Source: Gonatopus flavifemur
Lineage: Eukaryota > Arthropoda > Insecta > Hymenoptera > Dryinidae
NCBI GenBank assembly: GCA_018340375.1
Contig: JAFFJZ010000007.1
Span: 28,556,001 to 28,620,000 of the forward strand
Length of the DNA stretch: 64,000 nucleotides
Direction of reading: 5' to 3'
Positions 60,017-64,000 of the stretch are shown here, in pieces. A model generated the notes under the pieces. The model had not been told where the DNA came from, ran no database searches, and worked only from the letters and a program-made list of their open reading frames with translations. The translations under genes were made by a program, and so were the position numbers. Every line of letters begins with the position of its first letter. Position 1 is the stretch's first letter.

Positions 60017-60251
60017 CACTGAGATAAAGGTACCTAGTTGGGACAACTAAATGTTAGTTACGACAGCTAGATTTTTATTTACGCTAGCTAGACTCTAGTT
60101 GGGGTAAATAAAAGTCTAGCTGTCTGAAATATGAATAAAATGGTTTATTCAATGGAAATAAAAAATTTAGTTGTGATAACTAAATTTTTATTTACAGTGA
60201 CTAAATTTCGTAGCTGAAATTGAATATTTGAATAGACCCTTTTTTTCAATG
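60017..60251. mobile_element. CACTGAG-ended MITE (word AACTAAATTT), TG duplication
   Basis: Left CACTGAGATAAAGGTACC; right, reversed, CATTGAAAAAAAGGGTC; TG on both sides. The interior has repeated AACTAAATTTT, TAGTTG and TTTATTTAC words in both orientations. Confidence 0.75.
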
Positions 60252-60919
60252 TGTGAAAGGTTGAAAATGTGGTCAGTGTTCATGAATTCTCCCTACTTTC
60301 TTAGATTCATTTGATTCCATCTCATACCATTGATATCCAATTTATGAAGAAACTATGTACAAAGCGTACGTCTGCGAATTCTATACAATTTCTGTAGAAT
60401 AATTTGTTTGTAACTTTTATTTAATTTTTCCACTCGAATAGTGTCATGCTGCTAACCGAAGGGGAGTAAAAAATAAAAGTGAAGTGCAATCGAACTTCAG
60501 AACTTAATCATTTCCATATGAAAAATAAATGGATGAGACGAATCAAATTATATCTGATCACGCAAACGTGTTTCACACGCAGAAACATAAAGAATGATAT
60601 ATTATGAATTATATGAAACATATAAGTTTTGTGGTATATGGAAATTTATAACCCATGTTCTTCGACAATTAATCGTACACTTTTTTTTCTACTCTCGAGA
60701 GGAATCATATAAATTTTTTATATTTCAAAATTATTTATTGTGTGATGAGGAATCAATTCTCATTCTTCCTATGTATCAAAAAACTGGTAAATTGAGTTCC
60801 AATCTATAATTACATTCACGTAATTTTCAGAATTATGTTTGATTTATACGTAATTATATAAACATTATGTATAAATTATGGTGACGTATATATAAATTAT
60901 GCAGTGGTTTTTTTTCTAC

Positions 60920-61500
60920 ACTGTGCAACAAGAAGTGTAGCTACTGCAGCGGAAATTCAACAGTTAAATTATTTGGCTTTCCAAATACCAACCACAAAAC
61001 CTGTGCAGTCATAGCTACGATTCCCTACTGTGGTAGCTACGAAATAGCTACAGCTGCAATTGACCTGACACGTCATGTTACGATTCACTATTGCACGGAG
61101 AAAAAGGAATAGTTGCAGTAAATACTTAAATAGTCGATTTTCGACCATTTACTTAAATAATTGCTGCAACTACTTAGTAGTCAGGACAAGTATCACGTTA
61201 GCTGCCTCAACTAACTCGATAGTTGCGCTAACTAACGTAAATACCTGGCAACTTACGAAGTATTTTAGTTAGTTGAGGCAGCTAACGTGATACTTGTCCT
61301 CACTACTAAGTAGTTGCGGCACCTATTCGAGTAGATGGTGGAAAATCGAATATTCAAGCAGTTGCTACAACTGTTCCTTTTTCTCCGTGTATGGAGATCT
61401 TATCAAGCAAGACTCATAAAAACTTGATGAGGAATTGTACACCAAATCCTTCGGAATAAATCGAGATTAGGATATGAACAGGTAATCCACAACTGAAAAA
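60920..61500 (+). repeat. Composite repeat A, second copy (empty site for the Transib-like MITE)
   Basis: Same order of blocks as the minus strand of 33180-34242, with GACCTGACACGTCATGTTACG uninterrupted where the other copy carries 691 bp. It in turn carries the 296-bp MITE at 61094 that the other copy lacks. Confidence 0.75.
61094..61389. mobile_element. CACGG foldback MITE (word AGTTGCAGCAACTA)
   Basis: Ends CACGGAGAAAAAGGAATAGT and ...TTTTTCTCCGTG. Flanks TG and TA; the empty paralogue at 33.29 kb has TA, so the left base has mutated. The arms carry GTATCACGTTAGCTGCCTCA and its complement exactly. Confidence 0.85.
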
Positions 61501-61615
61501 TAATGTATTTATAGCTCAAAAATAGCTACAACTGCAATTATTTCAGCTATAGCAATGAAAAAAGGGTGCTGAAAAAGTGAGTAGCTGCGACAGATATTTC
61601 ATTTTATTGCGTACA
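61495..61615. mobile_element. Fragment related to the 32804-32977 MITE
   Basis: Shares TAGCTACAACTGCAATTATT and AATGAAAAAAGGGTGCTGAA text with that element; the terminus is eroded. Confidence 0.5.
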
Positions 61616-61619
61616 AATT

Positions 61620-62685
61620 TTCTTCATGAATAAGAAACTTTTTATGATGATTCCCGGACTTTTTATTCATCTTTTGAGGACTCAACACCCAAGAGGTAAA
61701 ATAGTTTCTTAAAGTAGGGGGAAAATCCCTTATTTTTTTTTTGAAAAAGTAAAAATTCTTTCCCCACCAGGAGACAAAATTCATCACTAGTATGAAGAGG
61801 GACTTTCCATATTTTCTATGGTGTAGTTTCTTCAACAACTTCATCTGAATAGTGATATGTCGTCAATTAAGATAATCTTTATTACCAGCTATAAGTCACT
61901 ATCAAAAACAAACGAAGAACCGAGGGTATTTCATACCATCCATTCGTTCAACTTCGAACCAAACAAATGTAGATCAGTTTAATAAAATCGTCAGAAATTT
62001 TGATAAATTGCGTTGAACACGGGCTGTAAATATACGTACAAAGTGTACGGATGAAAATCGCCAATGATTAACAAGTAAAAAAGAATATGTAAAACAATCG
62101 CCCGTATTGACGACTACTGGATTCTCCATAATGATTGCTTGGTGTATTTGATGACAACTATCTGTAGACCCTGAAGCAACGTACATGGTTGAAAATGGTC
62201 CCTGCATCAGCAATAATCTTCAACCAGTCGTAGAATCAGGTTCTTCCAATGATATTACATTGCATCAGAGAAGATTGACCAAGTCTCATTATTTTTTGAT
62301 TTTGAATTCAAATTCGATTCAATTATTTGAATTGCAAAAAATAAAGCAAAAACGTAATTCCAATCGTGGAAGTCTAATTTGATTGTACCACCAAGATGAA
62401 ACCACTCTTATCATTAATCGTATAAATTGATTACACAAAAAAAATTATGTATTATGAATGACTACGCATACTGGTATGTTAAGGATAATTATAATTGGAT
62501 CATACTGTTGAATTTTTTCAAAGTTGAAAAACAGTTCATAGATTGAATAATATGATACTACTTGTACTACTTGCTGAAATGTTAACAAATGTTAGAGAAC
62601 GTCAAAAAGATCCTCTACGGTAGAAGAATCTTTCAATATGCAGCGATTCCAAATTTCCATATTATTTTTATATCATCTACACTGT
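61620..62685. other. Gene-free AT-rich sequence
   Basis: Nothing beyond short open frames. Confidence 0.4.
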
Positions 62686-62689
62686 TGAA

Positions 62690-62961
62690 CTCTCTAAAAT
62701 TGTTAGAGTGGTATTTCACTCTTTAGTCAGCCAAAAGTGAGCTTGTCGAAATTTCGAGTGAAATTTTCACTCTTTTAGAATGATTATCTGAGGTCTGAGG
62801 TTATAAACTCACAGGCACTCCAATTCTAGGGTGGATTTTTCAGTCTAAAAGAGTAGGAGTCCACTCGGAATGAGTAAAAATCCCACTCGAAGCGGACTGG
62901 CTCACTTCTGAGACTTAGTGGAGTGAAACGAGTGATTTTTCACTCTTCCAGATTTAGAGAG
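62690..62961. mobile_element. CTCTCTAAA-ended element (word GAGTGAAATTTCACTC), AA duplication
   Basis: Left CTCTCTAAAATTGTTAGAGTG; right, reversed, CTCTCTAAATCTGGAAGAGTG; AA on both sides. About a dozen GAGTGAAA/TTTCACTC and ACTCGAAG words fill the interior. Confidence 0.75.
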
Positions 62962-63260
62962 AAAAAGGAAACCAACAATGAATTGATTGACTCATAGATA
63001 CACACCGGGGTTGTGTAGAAATTATTCTCAAATCGGTGTTGATTCCCAAAACACAACACAAATCTGTGTGGGGTCAACACAAATCAGAAATAAAATTTTA
63101 ATAGAAAATTGATGGACGCATACACAGACTAAAAAGTGGTTCCGGCAGGTCAAATTTATAACACTGTATAGTCAGTGTAAAGAGTCCGTTAACAGTTCTA
63201 AAACAAAAATCTTTGAATACGTATTGTTATTGACGAATTTCAAATATTTTTCTCTGTCTA

Positions 63261-63578
63261 TACAGGGTGTCCCAAAACAAAGTATCGATCTTTCACCAGC
63301 GTGTTCCTGAGAGAAAACTCAACAACTTTTCCATTTACCATGTTTTGATCCGAGGCTTAGTTTCAGAGTTGATTTCAACGAATCAAGTGGATGCTACATA
63401 AATATACTCTTCGATCATTGGACTAGCCGATGTGCTTGCTACGTAAACGGTCAACTTATTTTTCTTAAAACTCAGAAACTAAGCTTCGGATCGAAAAATG
63501 TCAAATGGAAAAGTTATTCAGTTTTTTCTCAGGAATACGCTGGTGAAATATCGGTACTTTGTTCTGGGACACCCTGTA
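63261..63578. mobile_element. CAGGGTGTCCCA MITE, TA duplication
   Basis: 318-bp palindrome with ends TACAGGGTGTCCCAAAACAA and, reversed, TACAGGGTGTCCCAGAACAA, TA on both sides. The arms extend about 130 bp (CAGCGTGTTCCTGAGAGAAA / CAGCGTATTCCTGAGAAAAA). TA duplication suggests a Tc1/mariner-type source. Confidence 0.85.
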
Positions 63579-63579
63579 T

Positions 63580-64000
63580 ACCATGATAAATATTTCTTCT
63601 ATCATTTCGATAAGTTACAAATTCTCAAATAACAGCAATAACATATGATATAAAGATCATTCCGTTACATCGGTGATTTTTTACATCGACTATACTTGAA
63701 CAGTGAAAATAAAAATATAAGTTGATACAGGGGTACTCATTTTAATATACACATAACGAATGAATCTATGACATTAGAACAATAACGAATTAACTTGAAT
63801 AAAAAGAGTGATGTAACTCAGAATGGTCGTCGTTAAAGGGTTGTGAATAAACATGTCGTTTGGCGGAAGTTTTCTCTTTTGGCTCACAGATTTCAGACAT
63901 AAGCACATTTTTTAAATAATCACACGTTCCACGTGAAATTATTGAATTTTAAGAATCAACGAGGATGTTGAGAGATCACAAATTACCAAGATTGATCCTT
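63580..64000. other. Gene-free AT-rich end of window
   Basis: No feature supported. Confidence 0.4.

Noticed and set aside
3412..61389. CRISPR array or phage-type system from the evenly spaced short repeats
   Set aside because: Repeats are inverted as well as direct, spacing is irregular and the host is clearly a eukaryote.

Overview
The window is AT-rich eukaryotic DNA, best explained as an insect nuclear genome, probably non-coding DNA around and inside large, sparsely exonic genes. The evidence is three decayed mariner transposases, tRNA-derived SINE heads, piggyBac-, hAT-, pogo- and Transib-type non-autonomous elements, and exon-like segments with eukaryotic splice sites. A hymenopteran, perhaps a parasitoid wasp, is my guess from the style of the repeats; nothing in the sequence proves it. 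There are no operons, rRNA genes, CRISPR arrays or prokaryotic signals.

Host coding sequence is scarce. The best candidate is a minus-strand exon at 38118-38657: ATG in good context, polyQ, then an in-frame TGA followed by C, then a His-rich stretch ending at a strong GTAAGT donor. CpG-richer DNA upstream of it (38700-38930) looks like a 5' UTR or promoter. A tiny first-exon candidate lies at 12147-12182 (+), and a GC-rich promoter or 5'-exon-like island at 48040-48310. I recognise no named gene.

The rest is mobile DNA and its remains. Layout: 1-2.8 kb unremarkable; 2.8-10.6 kb dense MITEs plus a higher-order tandem repeat; 10.6-12.6 kb possible first exon; 12.6-15 kb MITEs; 15-19.4 kb unremarkable; 19.4-21.7 kb a mariner carrying nested insertions; 22-24 kb MITEs and a SINE; 24-28.4 kb quiet; 28.4-36 kb MITEs, including a Transib-like element; 36-43.8 kb quiet apart from the host exon; 43.8-45.1 kb a second mariner; 45-50 kb quiet with a promoter-like island; 50.4-51.2 kb a nest of three MITEs; 52.4-54.4 kb a hAT MITE and a pogo-like element; 55.7-63.6 kb more MITEs and a third mariner of a different lineage.

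The main pattern is a swarm of about twenty-five short foldback elements. They share only a terminal signature (5'-CACNG followed by an A-rich run) and a 2-bp target duplication. Their interiors are unrelated between families, and each is built from many direct and inverted copies of one short family-specific word. Paralogous empty sites inside this same window confirm the duplication for two elements and support it, with one diverged base, for a third. Another empty site confirms a 5-bp duplication for the Transib-like element. The architecture recalls CACTA/EnSpm elements with arrays of transposase-binding words, but no matching transposase is present, so that link is inference.
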